DNA from: Larus michahellis
Taxonomy: Eukaryota; Chordata; Aves; Charadriiformes; Laridae
Reading direction: 5' to 3'
Length of the DNA: 64,000 nt
Assembly: GCF_964199755.1 (NCBI RefSeq)
Contig: NC_133903.1
Coordinates: forward strand, 4,977,001-5,041,000
In this document: in pieces, positions 1 to 13,100 of the stretch
Layout of the letters: the number at the start of each line of letters is the position of its first letter
Position numbering within the stretch: the first letter of the stretch is position 1
Made by a program: the position numbers and the translations under genes
The notes under the pieces: model-generated
Database searches by the model: none
Seen by the model: the letters and a program-made list of their open reading frames with translations, nothing else
Told to the model about the DNA's origin: nothing

Positions 1-1959
1 CTGTCGAACGCAAGCCGGGCTGGAGCTTTGCCAAGGGGCGCAGAAGAGCCTAGAAAGGGGCTTGAGCCCTGGTGCCACCACCCCAGGGCTGGGGACCCCC
101 CGTAGCCAGCACCGGGAAAGATGTAACCGTGAACTCTGCAGAAACCATGGACAAACCCCTGCGCTTGGGCCCGTTTGCCCCCCTGGCCAGTGTGGGGGTT
201 ATGCCACCCCCAGGGTGATACAGCAGCACCTGCACGCAGAGGGGACCCCCAAAACGGGGTCTGAGGCAGGTGGCCGAGGCCGCGGCGGCGCGGGATGGCA
301 CGGCGTGGCCGGGGCACGGGGCCGCCATCGCTGCTTACATAAGGCACCCGCTCCACGTGCCACGCGACGGGAGACGGGGACGGACTCGTCCCCCCAGAAA
401 CCCCTCTTAGGGACGGCGCTCCCGCCCTTTCTAGAGACGCCGTCCTCAAAGCTGCCAACCTGTCCTCTTTTCCTCCCAACACGGAGGTTGGGTGAGGCTC
501 CCGCATTGCTCCGAGCACATCTACACCCTAAAACCTGACGCCGATTAGGGAGAAAATGCCGGGTTTGAGCTCACTGTGCCGTTTCCCCGACAGCTCCTCC
601 AAAGTTTATCCGCAGCAGGGAACGGTTCCCATCGCGCTGCCGGCAAAGCCAGCCCTGCAGCCTCGGCCAGCCGGCGGGGAGAGGGGGGAAAATCCACAGC
701 GAGCCGTGGCTGGAGCATCGCAGAGCACCGTGGCACCGTGCTGTGCAGCCGGCGGGGGGACACCGCCATCCCACCCCGGCTGGTCCCATCGTATCCCCCG
801 GGGTCATTTCAGGGCTCAGAAAAAAATCCACCTTGGCTTCGTAGGTAAAGCAACTCTTTCAGGTAAAGAGCAGCAGAAGCAATACAGGATTTCAAAGCGT
901 GTCGTAGATCAGAGGCAAGAAATAAAGTGGCCTTTAAGGTGCCTTCCCCAGCAAAGCCGGTGTTTTATTAAGCCTATCCAGCACGGACGGGAATGCTCAC
1001 TGTTATTCCAGGCCTGAAAGGAGCAGGCGAGGATTATTTTTTTTTATTATTAATTTTATATTTTTTTTTTTAAGTCTTGTTTTCATTATTTCCTGGTGGC
1101 TTCATTGCTTTGTGCTCACACAAAGGGAATTTCACCTGCTGTTCAGAACAAAAGGCCCCGGAAAGTTTTGCGGAGAAGGGGACAAGGGGAAAGAGCTTTA
1201 TAGAAGCAGAATGAGTTGTGGCAGGGTTTGTTTTTCTTTTCGCAGCGAGCTGTAAAACATCCCCCGGCTCTTTGGTGCCGGCGGGAGACCCGGCACTGGC
1301 ACGCGAGTCCCCTGTCCCCACGGTGTCACCCCCGCGCTGGGAGCAGGGGGGTGTCACAGCCCTTTATGAGATTGGGCTCGATTTGGGGTGCAGAGGGGGC
1401 CGTGGGAAGGCAAAAAGGGGATCGCTCCCCATCCTTTTCGCACGGAAGCAAAGTCAGCACCACGCTTTCTAAGAACAAAAAAAAAAAAAAAAAAACCAAA
1501 ACCCAACCCAGCCTTCATTTGCCGACACCACCGCAAAACAGGTGGTTCAAAATCACAAGTGGAAAGGGGAGAAAAACCCCCTATTTGGGGATTTTGCACT
1601 CGTATGCGCTGCAAAACGATGCGGGAACGAATGCTGCTAAATACACACCATTTTCCCCTCTAACACTCTTTGCTCTATAATTAAGAGAGACTTCTAAAAA
1701 TACAAATAGCCTCGAGCACCCAGCGAAGGCGTGCAGGTGCTGCTAACTGGAGGCACTTTAGTACAGCTCATTTTCTGGACAAATTTTACTAGCCTGGCTC
1801 GCGCTCAGCGCCGATACTATTACAGTGATGCAATTATGCTGCTGCCGCTGCTGTCGTCGGCTTGCTTTGCTTATTTTTTATCTTTTTTATCCGCCCCCCC
1901 CCCCCGCCGCACCGTGCTTTGCAGTTTGCCTTCGAAGCACCCCTTACCCTTCCCCAAAT
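1..1959. other. Gene-free stretch at the left edge
   Basis: No recognisable exon. A 19-A tract lies at 1477-1495 and an 11-base C run near 1897. Probably intron of the inferred leftward gene if the donor at 2578 is real. Confidence 0.35.
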
Positions 1960-2583
1960 CGCGGGGCTCAGCCCGGCCGTGCCCCACCGTGGGGGAATCG
2001 GAAGGTCGGGCCGAGCGCGCATCGCACACGCGCGTGCATCTCCGCATGTGCGCACACGGATCGGGGCATAACCCCGCCACGGGCATTTCCAAAATGAGCC
2101 GGTGCGCAAAAGTTTTTGGCCGAGAAAGCGAGCGGGCCCGGGGAGCCGGGGGCTGGGTGGGGGGGGGGGAGAAGCGAGCAGAAGCGAGCGGAGGCGAGCA
2201 GGAGGCACCGGCGCTCCCCAAAACACAGCGGCGAACCCTCGCCGCTGGCCGGGGAGGGAGGGGGGCCCATGGCACTGGCAGGGTGACGGCGGTCAGCTTC
2301 GCAAAATCCAAACACCCCCCCCCCCTCCAGCCCCGCAACCTGGCATTTTGGGCATGGGAGCGAGGAGGTGGGGGGTGTGGGGGGGTGGGCAACTTCACCC
2401 AGGAGGCTGCCGCGGCGAAACTTCCCCATCTTATTTCTCCATTAGGGCTGCAATAGGTGGAAGCGATTGACTCACTATGAGACTGCTGTTTTTGCCTCTG
2501 ACTTGGGATTAAGACGGAGCCGGAGGAGCGGAGGAGCTGTCGCGCCGGCTCTCTGGCAGGCAGACGCCGGAGCCTTCACTTAC

Positions 2584-3180
2584 CTCTCACTGCATCCAGC
2601 CCCCCCACCCCGGGCCGTGGGGCTGCGGGTCCTGGAGAGTTAGCTGGCGGGGGACCCCACATCCACTCGGGTTTCTCCCAGGACCGACGTTCGGCTGCTG
2701 CTTCTTAGGCACAGACCCAACCCCTCCATTCCAGCCACGGCGGGGAGGGAGGGGGGAGAGGAATATATATATATATATATATCTTCTTCCAAAAGGAAAA
2801 AGAAAAAAATTTAAAAAAAAAAAAAAAGAGGGAGATTTAAAAAAAAAACAAACCACCACTTTTTTTTCTTGGTTCGGTTTCCCCCTGCCACCCCCTGGAG
2901 AGAAAAAAAAAAAAAAAACAAAAAAACAGATAAATCCCAGCGACCAAGAGATCCAGACTCAGGTGAATTTAGCTTCAAACTCCCTCTGCGCTTTCAGAGC
3001 CTTCAGCCTCAAATGGGCTCTGGAAGATGCTGGGGGACCCATCGTCGCCGAAGTGTCATCAAATATCCTTCGGGCTCAACTCCGCTCCTGCCCGGGGAGG
3101 GTGGACTTCTTCCCCGCTCGCTGCGTGCTGTGGAGTTGGCAGGGACCTGCCTGTTTCAGCCTCAGCGTGGAGGGTGGGTG
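2584..3180 (-). other. Putative noncoding first exon (possible KCNJ12 5' UTR)
   Basis: The minus strand reads GCAGTGAGAG followed by GTAAGTGAAG, a perfect donor at 2578-2583, so an exon would end at 2584. Its start is a guess from CCAAT spacing. No long reading frame crosses it. In human, KCNJ12 lies downstream of MAP2K3 on the same strand, has noncoding 5' exons and a single coding exon. That arrangement would place such an exon here and the coding exon left of the window. A lone donor can occur by chance, so the call is tentative. Confidence 0.3.
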
Positions 3181-3213
3181 GGTTGGTTGGTTGGTGTGGG
3201 TTGGTTTTCTTTC

Positions 3214-3240
3214 TTTTTTTTTTTTTTTTTTTTTTTTTTT
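3214..3240 (+). repeat. 27-T homopolymer preceded by a GGTT repeat
   Basis: GGTGGGTGGGTTGGTTGGTT at about 3172-3195 is followed by a pyrimidine tract with 27 uninterrupted T. Confidence 0.95.
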
Positions 3241-3880
3241 CTCTCTGCTATTGGTTTTCTTGCTATCTGATCCTGAGCGAGCGCTGCAGCTCGCCGCTTC
3301 CCTGCTTTTCCTCCCCCCACCTCACCCCCCCCCCCCCCCCGCCCCCCCAACCAGCTCCCAGCCTTTTGACAGGGAATGAAACACAGACACCCAGTGAGAC
3401 AGGCTCCGGCTTCTACAAAGCTCCACTCCCTCCTACCGCCTTTGTCCGTGAACAGCAACTACTCCCAACTCTGCCCGTAGACACAAGTGAACCTCTGCAT
3501 CAGCACTTTCCTAATGGCTGCTTCGCCCGAGTCCTTCGGCCCTTCTTCTCCTTCTTCTTCCTCGCTTCCTCTCCTCTACCTTGATGGCTTCCGCTTGCTT
3601 TTCTAGCCCGGCCCCGGCTCCGACAGCCACAACGGCGGCGAAGCAACAACCCTTTCCCGACGGATCCATCTCAGCTCCCCCGTGCCGGCTGCTGCGGTCG
3701 GGGGGTTGCGGCCCCGCAGTCCATCACCGTCCTTTCTGGGCGCCTTCCATGAAAAATCGATGGCGGGTACCACGTCCCCGGAGGCTTCGCTCCACTTTCG
3801 GCTGGTTTAAGGGGCAGGGTCTGCGTGTGCGGAGAGGAGCCGGGGGCAGAGGGAGGGCTGGGAATCGAAGACACTTCTTT

Positions 3881-6700
3881 TTATTGCGGGCGGGGATTTT
3901 TTTTACTTTTTGTTTTGGTTTTTTTTTAAGATGGATTGCAGTCCAAGTTTATTTCTCGGTGGTGAGCATTATTTCGAGCCGTTTGGGAGGCTTTGGGTGT
4001 CTCCGGGTCACCCTGTCCTTATAACAGCAAGGCCTTTTTGGAGCGGGTCAAAGCGAAACCCTGCTCCAGCATCCTTTCACCCCCCCGGCGGAGGGGAGCG
4101 GGCAGCCGAGGGATGCTGCAGTGGGCTCACAACCCCGGCTGGCTCCCAGCCAGAGGGAGATGCAAACCAGCCACCAGCTGTAATTTTTGCTAGACTTCCT
4201 CCACGCTTGGTCGCCCGTGAGATCCCAGGGCGGCTGCCTGCTCCTTTCTGGGGATTCGCCGCCTTCGCTCAAAACAAATCACAGCCGGGAGACCTCCAGC
4301 CTCGACAGCGATGCCCGACACCGCTCGGCTTGGCTGTCACACAGCCGGCAGGTCATAGAAAAAACATAATTTCCCCAAGCACGTGAAGAAGTTGCCTCCC
4401 CACCTGCCCCATCTCCTTTTTGCGTCGCCTCCCACCCCTTCCCAGCCTTCTCTGCACTCTTATTCGTCTCCTACCATGGGTTTGGGACCACCGATCCCTT
4501 TCTCTTCCCTTCGGCAGCATCCCAGAGCGGTGACTCTCCTTGTCCCTGGTTCCCATCCTCTCCCCGGCACAGTGATGGAGCATCGTGCTTCCCCTCCCCA
4601 CCCCCAAACACCCCCGAGCCCCGGAGCATCTCAGGGTGATGGTTGCGGCGCTGCCTCCCCTCCCCTCTCCATGCTGACTTGCCCCATCTCACCCCATCGC
4701 GCCAACCCCACAAATACGGCATTTTAACCAACACTTTGAAATCCAGGGATGGAAAGCGCCGCAGGGCCTTGTTCTGGCAGCGATACTCCTAAACCCCCAT
4801 GGATGCTCGGCTAACAGTGGGGATTAGGGTTTTGAAGACCGGAGGGGACACCAGCCCCTACGCTGGGCACGGTGGCCATGAGCACGGCCACCCAGAGAAC
4901 TGAGGGGCTACCATCAGTGTCCTGACCCCAAAACACCCCTCCCTTCTGCCTGTCAGGCAGCCCCTCGCGCCCTGGCTCCCTCCTCTCCTGCCACCCAACC
5001 TGTTCATCGCTCGTGGAAAGCTTTCCGAATCCCCCCCCCGGCCCCGGTGCCCAGCCGGCGGTGCCAGCCCCAGGCTCCCCGTGCTGGCCCCCCGCCTCCC
5101 TCCACTCCCTCCAGCAATAAATATAATTAACGGGCCGGGCAGCCCGGAAATTGGCTGCAGGGCTGGGGCGGGCGGCTGGCCGGGGGCCAGGGCCGGCCAG
5201 GGAGGCACCACCTGGGGAGGAGGAGGAGGAGGAGGAGGGGGAGAGTGGCAGCGGGGTCCCCAGCCCTGGTCCCCTCTCGGCTGACGCTCCCCGGCACGAT
5301 GCTCCGCCGGGGCTGCCAGCGGCAATCCCGAGCTGCACGAGCCGGGTGTTGCTCCAGCAAAGCTGCAAGTGGGAGATGTTTGGGGCTTGTACGCAAGGGG
5401 AGACATGGCCACCCTGGGGGGCTGCAGCTCTCGGGGCCGGCTGGGATGGCAGAAGGGAGCTGGGCAGGCAGAACTGGTGAGGCCGGTGTTCCCATCACCC
5501 TGCCATGCTGGTGGCTTAGCCCTCCCTCCCTGGTTTGCTATGGGAAATGCAAAGAAATATCCTGGGATTTCCATCCCGGCAAGCCCCGGAATTCACCCAA
5601 CCCACCGGCTCCCCGTGTTTTTGCCACGGGCTCTGGGCAACGCTGCCCTGGGGCTGGGGAGAGCCACGAGGAATCCCATGGCCCCCAGCGTGCCTGTCTG
5701 GGGGTGCAGGAGTATGGTGGCCCCCCGTGGCCCCGGTGGGCTCTCAGATGGGGAATAGCTCGGGTCAGGAGCCTGCAGCCAGGCCAGCTTTGGCCGTTCT
5801 CTTAGGAGCCATGGAAGCGAGGGAAGGAGGGCGAGAGGTCGAAGCGAGGGGTGCACCCGGCGGGATCTCCAGCAGGCCCCTTCCCGACGCCGGCAGCCGC
5901 GGCTGCGCGGGGCCGCGAGCAAGTCAGCACAGAGCCATTAGGGCTAATTTAATCAAGACTGATGGCCCAATTGGAGGGCTGCCGCCCATAAATCCCGCGC
6001 TTGCGCTGCATTAGTGTCAGGGCTCCTGGAGGAAGAGGCCGAGGGGGAGGCGAGGGGGGAGCGGGGATGGGGAAACGTGCTAAGTCACCCGTCCTCCCAC
6101 TCGGACCGAGCGCCACCATCCAAGTCCCCATCCCGTGGTGAGCAACCTGGCTCTGGGGACATGGCCCACCATCCTACAGCCTCTCCCAAAGCCCAACGGC
6201 TGGAGAGGGTGGGATTTCGAGCAGCCTGGCTTTGCTGAGCCCCAAAAGGTGCAGGGTTGTTCAGAAATCCCCCACTCCAAGGCAGGGGTTTGCTCCCATG
6301 GGAGTCTCCCCGGCTCACTTCAAGGGGTTTTGCAGCAGGAGGGAGACGGGGCGCTGGGGAAAACAGGCGTGAAGCCCCACAGGAGACGACAGGACAATAA
6401 CAGGGACTGCGAAGGACAAGCTGAGAAAGACCCGAGACTGACGGATGCAGCGTCCACCCCAGAGCCCAGCTGAGACACCCCAAACTCAAGCCATGCCAGG
6501 CTGCCATGGGGCTGCGGGACATCCCTCGTGGGGTGCCAGTCTGGCTCTCCCAGCACCCCACTCCCTTCCCACTTCTGCTGCTAGAAAGGCCGTTTTTGGG
6601 CTCCAGGTCACCACCTGATGACCCAAACCAGCCACGTCCCCCCATCCCCATCGCTGGGCGCGGGCAGTGGGAGACACGCGTGCCGCTGCACCGCACAGGC
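3881..6700. other. GC-rich gene-free stretch
   Basis: No coding exon. Two short AT-rich islands, at 5113-5133 (AATAAATATAATTAACGG) and 5936-5998 (GGCTAATTTAATCAAGAC and following), interrupt the GC-rich sequence and look like possible conserved noncoding elements. Confidence 0.4.
5216..5238 (+). repeat. (GGA)n microsatellite
   Basis: GGAGGA repeats of about seven units lie within GC-rich sequence. Confidence 0.9.
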
Positions 6701-6751
6701 TGAGTCAGGAAATAAGCTCTCATCTATCAAAGTTAAAAATAGCCATTATCT
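6701..6751. promoter_or_regulatory. Motif cluster: AP-1/MARE, TCF, MEF2, GATA
   Basis: TGAGTCAG (6701-6708), ATCAAAG (TCF/LEF, 6726-6732), TTAAAAATAG (MEF2 consensus, 6733-6742) and TTATCT (GATA on the minus strand, 6746-6751) lie within 51 bp. If a KCNJ12-type gene lies to the left, a muscle or heart enhancer would fit, but this is inference. Confidence 0.35.
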
Positions 6752-6900
6752 GTGCCATTAACGCGCCTTGCCCCTGACTCTCTGTCCGAGCTGGCTCCCG
6801 CCTCGCTGCCCACCCGCGCACCGAGGCCATCGCACTCCCGGTCGAAAAATGGGCCACAGGGAAGGGACCGGACGGCTGCCGCCATCTGCTCCGGGCGCTG

Positions 6901-9900
6901 GCATCGCCATCAGCGTGGGATGCCGGCTCTGCCAGGCCGCGCTGTTGGCCGGCACGGCGGTGCGGAGGGCCAAGTCCCGGCGGGTTTCGGGAAGACAACG
7001 GGCCAGGGGATGCGGCGGACGGATGGGAGGACGGCGTGGGTTTGTGGGCATCGCTCTCACCCCCGGAGTGATCATCGAGGCTGCACGGTCACCCAGAAAG
7101 GGAGAAAAGAGGGGTGCTGGCCCAGCGCAGAAGAAGAGATACTTGTGTGATAGGGATGGGGGGGTTATCAGGGGGATCTCAGGCTAGGGAGAGCGGCTGA
7201 GGGCATCAAGGAACATTTGGATGATGGAGAGATGGATGCTCAGACCTGGTCTCCATGTCCAGAGCATCTCGAGGGCTACGCCAGCAGCTGATTAGCAGCA
7301 ACTGAAATAGCTCAGGGAAGCTGAACTCAGGGCATGAGGAGTGATGAACTGTGGCACTGCCATAGATTTATCTGGAAAAAGGAGAGCGCACCTCTGGTTC
7401 CTGGCTGTGCTTCAGTGCGGCCAGGAGGGAGGGAGGGCAGGGAAGGAGCCGGACTGCCGGCAGGAGGAGCACGGCGGCCGAGGTCAGCGCTTGCGGTGGT
7501 TTTATGAGACCACGCACAAGGTCCTGGGGACCAGAAAGTGCCAAGGGGAGCAAGAATCAGCCACGGCCATGCAGGGGTGCGGAGCGGCTCTCCACAGGCT
7601 GGGTGCGAGCGGCACCGTGCCCAGCAGGTCCGGCTCCCCGGGCTCAGCATCTTTGCACCCACTCGCCTGGGAGAGAAAAGCAAAGGCAGGGCTGGGCCTG
7701 AGGAACCATGAAGAACCAGGAGCAGCAGCCTGTCCCACGAAAAGCCACGGAGCAGATGAGATGAGCCATTTCTCTCCCAAAATGGCTATCACAGGGAAAA
7801 TAGACATTTGTACTTCTGCCAGCCAACCAAATGAGACGCCACTTGTAGCCAGTGAAACTCTGCAGATTTTGCTAATAAAGGATTGCTACGTCCAGCTTCC
7901 AGCTGGATTCCAGCCCCAGCCACGGCACGGACACTGCCAGCATCAGCCGTCGCATCCCAGCGCCGGTGTCCCTAAGCGGGCTGGCCCCGTGCCATGCCAT
8001 GGGTTCAGGCTCGCTGCAAACTCAAGCGCTGCCCCGTGGCGGGGACACAGCTCCCGTGCCGAGGTTCGCTCCCACCCTTTGCATCCCTGTGTTTGCCGTG
8101 GGGACCAAGGTGCTGGGATTGCACTGTGTCTCCCTTGGGAGACTCTAACACATCTCAGGAAACTTTCCCTTTCTAGTCAGCTTAATTTCACCTATTAAGA
8201 GCTTGTTTCTGCAGGGTCCCCAGGGGATACCACTCCCCAGCAACCCCCTCTGAGTCTTCCTCCGCTTCTCTCCTCCAAGCACACGCTGCTCGCCTCGGGG
8301 AGGCTCATCCTTGCTCCATCATGAGCAACTCCAGTCCAAGCAATCATACCCTCCGTAAAACATGACCCTACACCACTCCAGTTATGGCGTGTACATTTTC
8401 CACATGGTCACGATACTGTTTTTTAGGACTCCTAAGGCGCTGACCCTGCCTGACTGCTTGCAGAGAGGCCGAGGCCGTGTCTGTGGGACAAACGCTTGAG
8501 GAGACCTTGTCCAGGGCATTGCACCGTGGTCAGAGGTGGGAGCCTGCTCCTTACCTGCGGCTGAAGAGCAGAAAATGAGCCCGTTTGGGAAAACCGTGTG
8601 CCCTCAGCATGCCACCACCCCAAGATCAGGACAGAGACTATGTCACACTGGGATCCCGCCTGGAAAATATAGGACAAAGCAGGAGACAAGAAGCTTATCT
8701 GACGCTGTTGTGACCTGCGGTGTTTGGGGGGGAGGATTTGGGGCAGCAGATGGGATTTCCTAGACCTTGTGCGTAAACCTGGTGCTAGCTCCATGTCCTG
8801 GGCCAGCTGGGACGAGCGCGGCTTTGGCTTTTTACCATGGGATGCTCCAAAAGGAACGGTGGAGGGCAGCTCCCCTGGGCTGCCCACGGTGCTCATGGCA
8901 CCCAGGAGAAACCACCGATCCCCTTTCTGCTCTCCTCACTCCACCACCGGTGCTCAGCTCCCCTCTCCCTCAGCCACAGGGTGGATTATTTTAGGACAGG
9001 GAGGAGGAAAGAGCAGCAGCGACCAGCTGACTGGTGGATGCTCGTAGGAGAGCCCGGGCGGGCTGGGCATCCCGGGGGTCAGACAGGCACCTCGGATAAC
9101 CCAGAGGGCTCGCTGCAGCCAAAGAGCCCAGCCGGCTTCTTACATAAACGACCTCAGGGCAGCGCCTACGAGACCACCAGACCAGGCAGCAGATGCTCCG
9201 AAGCAAAATCCACCCCGTCCTGAGCAGACGTCACCTAATCAGCACGTTGGCTCCTTCCCAAGGCGGTCTTGGGGTAAATATCTTACATAAGCACCTCTGG
9301 CCAGGGGTCGGATCCAGTTCAGCCTTGTCCTACAGTGATGTCCTCCTAGATAGAGGCAAAAGGGGTGGCTCGAGAGGCCAGAAGGGGCTTTCCCCAGCAT
9401 GGACCAGTTATACAGTTGTAGGACCCTTGGTGACCCACCTCCACAGCTTTGCTCGAGGAGGCTGCAGGAGAAACACTGGTATATGGAGAAGAGCCACCCA
9501 ACCCCAGTAGAGAAAAAGGACAGAAGAAGGGGTCAAAATGACAAATCACTTCTGCCCCTAAATTATTTGTCCTCCGGGACTTGATAGTTGGGTAGACAGC
9601 TGGAGGGAGCCTGGAGAGCCCAGCACCCCTCCACAGCAAGGCCAGTCCTTCCAGCCCAACTATAACTGGCCCAACCTTAAGCACTGAGCCAGGACATCTC
9701 TGCTGGCGCTCAGCTCTCTGAAGTTTCAGATCCCAGTCTCCTCTGTTGCAGGTCACCCCCCCAAATTTCTCAGCATGACCAGAGACACAACAGAGGTCCT
9801 TCCTCTTCATCCCGAGCAGCGTCCTGGAGTCCGCTGGGGTTGGGAGGATGGAGAGAGCTCATGGACAGACACAGCCGGGGGTAAAAGCCAGGGCTGGTGC

Positions 9901-10095
9901 ATTAGCAGGCTGCAGAGGACAACCTGTGAGCATCCATAGCACTTAAACTGTCAGCGCTGGCTTTCCCTCCAGGCTGCTCAATGAGGTGGAAACCGAGGCA
10001 GGGGCTGTGCTGGCAGATTCTAATTCCTCCTTCAACATCCTCCCTCTGGGCTCACATCTCCAGGGGATTTACCCACGTGTCTGTACAGGGGTTTT

Positions 10096-10130
<35 letters not shown>

Positions 10131-13100
10131 AAAAGTGGGCTTCAGCCCCAGTATTGCTACTATTGCCTTTACCTGCCAGCGCCAGGCTTGGGGGACTTGC
10201 CCATCCATAGGACATCAGCTTTCTGCCAAACGAGATCACACACGAGCACGGCAGGTTCAGACATCAGTAGGAGGATGCTCGGAGGCGCAGGCAGCAAGCG
10301 GCCAAGGGAGCAGACAGGACACGACCTCCCTGCTCCTCTTTGACAGGTCACTTAAGCGCTGAAGCCACCCACAACCCGTCCCTGTCTTTCACAGGAGGCA
10401 TTTCACACCAGCCCTCGCTGCTAAATAAAGCGGCCCGAGCGTTGCTCGCACCAGCCGGGCTGGTCCTGGGCAAGGAACAAGGTTAAACTCCTTCCTGCAG
10501 AAACAGCACCAGCAGCTTCTCCATCAGTGCTGCCGCCCCAGGCTGAGCTGGCCGTGCCACTGCCAGCCCCGGGCAGAAAATAAGAGTTGGATGGAGAATT
10601 TGGGTCTCCTTCGCTGCAGCTGGCAGAAAGGAAAGCATCAGCAAATGTTTGTGCTCTCCTGTTATTGGCAAAGCCTCTCCATCCCGTCGCTGCCCACCCG
10701 CAGGCAGCTCTCAGGGGTTGGGAAAGGGCAAACAGGACCCGGGGCACCGCAATAAATATAAAATCTTAACAAATTGCTCGAGTCCTGTCCCCAAGCACGC
10801 AGCGTTAGGTGACACCGGGCGGCCGCAGGCTCCAGAGGCAAGTGCTCAAACTTTGCAAACAGAGTGGAAGAAACGGTACAAAACAAGCGCAAAAACCCCC
10901 AGTTTTCATTCCCAGCTCAAAGCCACGGGCAGGACCCACACCAGGCACCTGGGCTGGGTCAGGGAAGCCAGGATGGCAAGAGGGCAGTCTGAAAGAAAGC
11001 GCGGGATTTTAGGAAGATAACGGGGATCAGCTGCCTGTGATGGGTATTCAGAGGGTGGGAGCTTGGAAAACAGGGCTTCAGTGGTGCCCAGAGCTGGGCA
11101 GATGAAGGGTTGAGCTATTCTTTGGCTTATCAAGCGAGAGAAAAAGAAAAGTGTATGTTCAGATGGCAACAAATTATTATTTTTTAAGTGAAAGCAACAT
11201 TATAAAGGGCTTTTCCATGAGGATCAAAACAGTTTGCTCAATCCAAAATGAACCAGCTTCTCACCAGGCTATTGCACTGATTTGTAAAATCACAGCTCTC
11301 CCCTAAGTCAGTTAAAAGGCATTTTCCAGACCAGAAAAGGCAAAGCCCCATTTAAAAAAAAAAAAAAAACCACAACACAAATTACTCTCCAAACAGGGTA
11401 TTCTGACTATTCTTGAAACAAAAACTTCACATTTACGAAAGCCGAGGTGAAACACCGTGATCTTCTCAGATGTTTCCCTCCCCCATTTTGTGCAATCACA
11501 CGTATTTTTCCAAAGGCTGCGTGAGTTTGGGATCGGCGCCAGCCTCTGCAGCGCCGGTGCTGAGCACACGCAGCTGCCGCCACACGCCGGATCAAAGCCG
11601 CAGCTCAGCCCTAGGGGCAGAGCACCCCAGCAAAGGCGAGGGCTGGGAGCTCGTAAAGGGGTGGGAAAAGGCTCTTTTTCCCTTTTCCTGGGGTATTCAT
11701 CCCTCGGGGGTGAATCAGGGAATCCCAGTTGGGATGTGGGTTTTGCGTGATGGATCACATCGGGTGGTACCTGCTGCTCCTGGATACTCCGATGCAGTGA
11801 CTTGCAAAGATCAGGGAGGGGTAATTCCCACATGGAGCTGTTGGGCATCTTTCTACATCCCTCATTTTCAGAGGGGACCTCACCCTCCTGCCCTGCAGGG
11901 ATTGCACCTTGCATGGGGACAGCAAGCATGTGAAGCAAGGAGCATCACGCAGATGAGGTGTAGCACCCAGAGAAGGTGTGACCCAGGCCCCTGGGAGAAG
12001 AGGAATGTCCTCCCTCTGCTACAGCAGCCCGTGCCTTAAATTCAGCCCCGCTGGGCTGGCGGTTTGGCTGTCACCAGGTATATATGCCCATGAGAGAGGA
12101 GAAACGTATATATATTCTTCCCTAAGGACCACAGCCGCCACGCCGGGCGCTCCGCGCTTCTCATCAAAGATGTTTCTTTCAAATTTCTTGCCTTTTTCCT
12201 CCCTTTCCCTCCATTCTGGATGCTGGATAATAAAAGACAAAGCGTCAAAGGGCTTCCCAGAGCCCAGCCCCAAAGCACCGGGACCCCCAAGCCCCCTCAA
12301 CTCCCTTGATGTAAGGGAGCTTCCCAGTGTAAATTTTAGGGTTGGTTTATCAGGGATCAAACTGCGCCTCTCCCCAGCGGATCTTCCATCTCTGCTCCAT
12401 TAAAGATTAAAAAAAAAAAAAAAAAGAAAATTTTTAAAACCCTGATGTTTAACAGGACAGCTGCAGGGAGGCTACTTGACTGATTGAGATTTTACCTGGC
12501 CCTTACAGGCGAGCTAAAGTACTTAACATAGAAATGAGGTTTAGTCGCAGCAAGGCATTCGGGATTAGAGTCGGCTGGAGAAACTCTGATGGAACCACGT
12601 TCCTCCAGAATATGCACTCCTGTCAAAATTGAAATGCTTTGTGAGATTGAATAGGTTGAGCCAGAAGTTCATTTTTCTAAAGAAAGAAAAAAAAAAAAAA
12701 AATCAGTCAGCAGGTACAGGAAAAAAAAATACGCTTTTTCTTTTGAGCCATGCCGGTGCGTATGTTGTTGGGGAGTTTTATTGTTTCCTTCCCCCGCCCC
12801 CTACCCAAGTCGTGCATTACTCGGGGGCAACCTGAAGAACTGTGTTTCTCTCTAATGACGAATTTACCCAAATTCAGCAATTCTCCACTCCCTGCTGGCT
12901 CACAAGCTGGTAGCCCTGAAGACATTTATGGCTCTGCAAGAGACGCTTGCCGTTGGACTCCAAGCCCGGTGCGACTCGATAAAAACACTCTATCAAAACC
13001 CACCTGGAGCGAGCGTAGGGAGGGGAGGAAAGCCCAGCAGGACCTGAGCGGGCGGCGCAATTGCAAATAGAGCAGGGATGACCTTCACTAAGGTGAGCCC

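Larger units (their letters stand above)
1960..3880 (-). promoter_or_regulatory. CpG-rich candidate promoter of a leftward gene
   Basis: CpGs are frequent at about 1970-2610 and 3270-3860. A CCAAT box on the minus strand (about 3247-3251) lies upstream of a consensus minus-strand donor at 2578-2583. The sequence also holds an (AT)10 tract (2763-2782), 27 T (3214-3240) and 16 C (3325-3340). The combination suggests a TATA-less CpG promoter. I infer its existence from these signals only. Confidence 0.4.

Noticed and set aside
1731..2456. 241-codon plus-strand open frame
   Set aside because: It lies in GC-rich promoter-like DNA, has biased composition and no recognisable domain or splice context.
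7341..8198. 285-codon plus-strand open frame
   Set aside because: It has no recognisable domain, stop-poor GC-rich sequence and no supporting splice sites.
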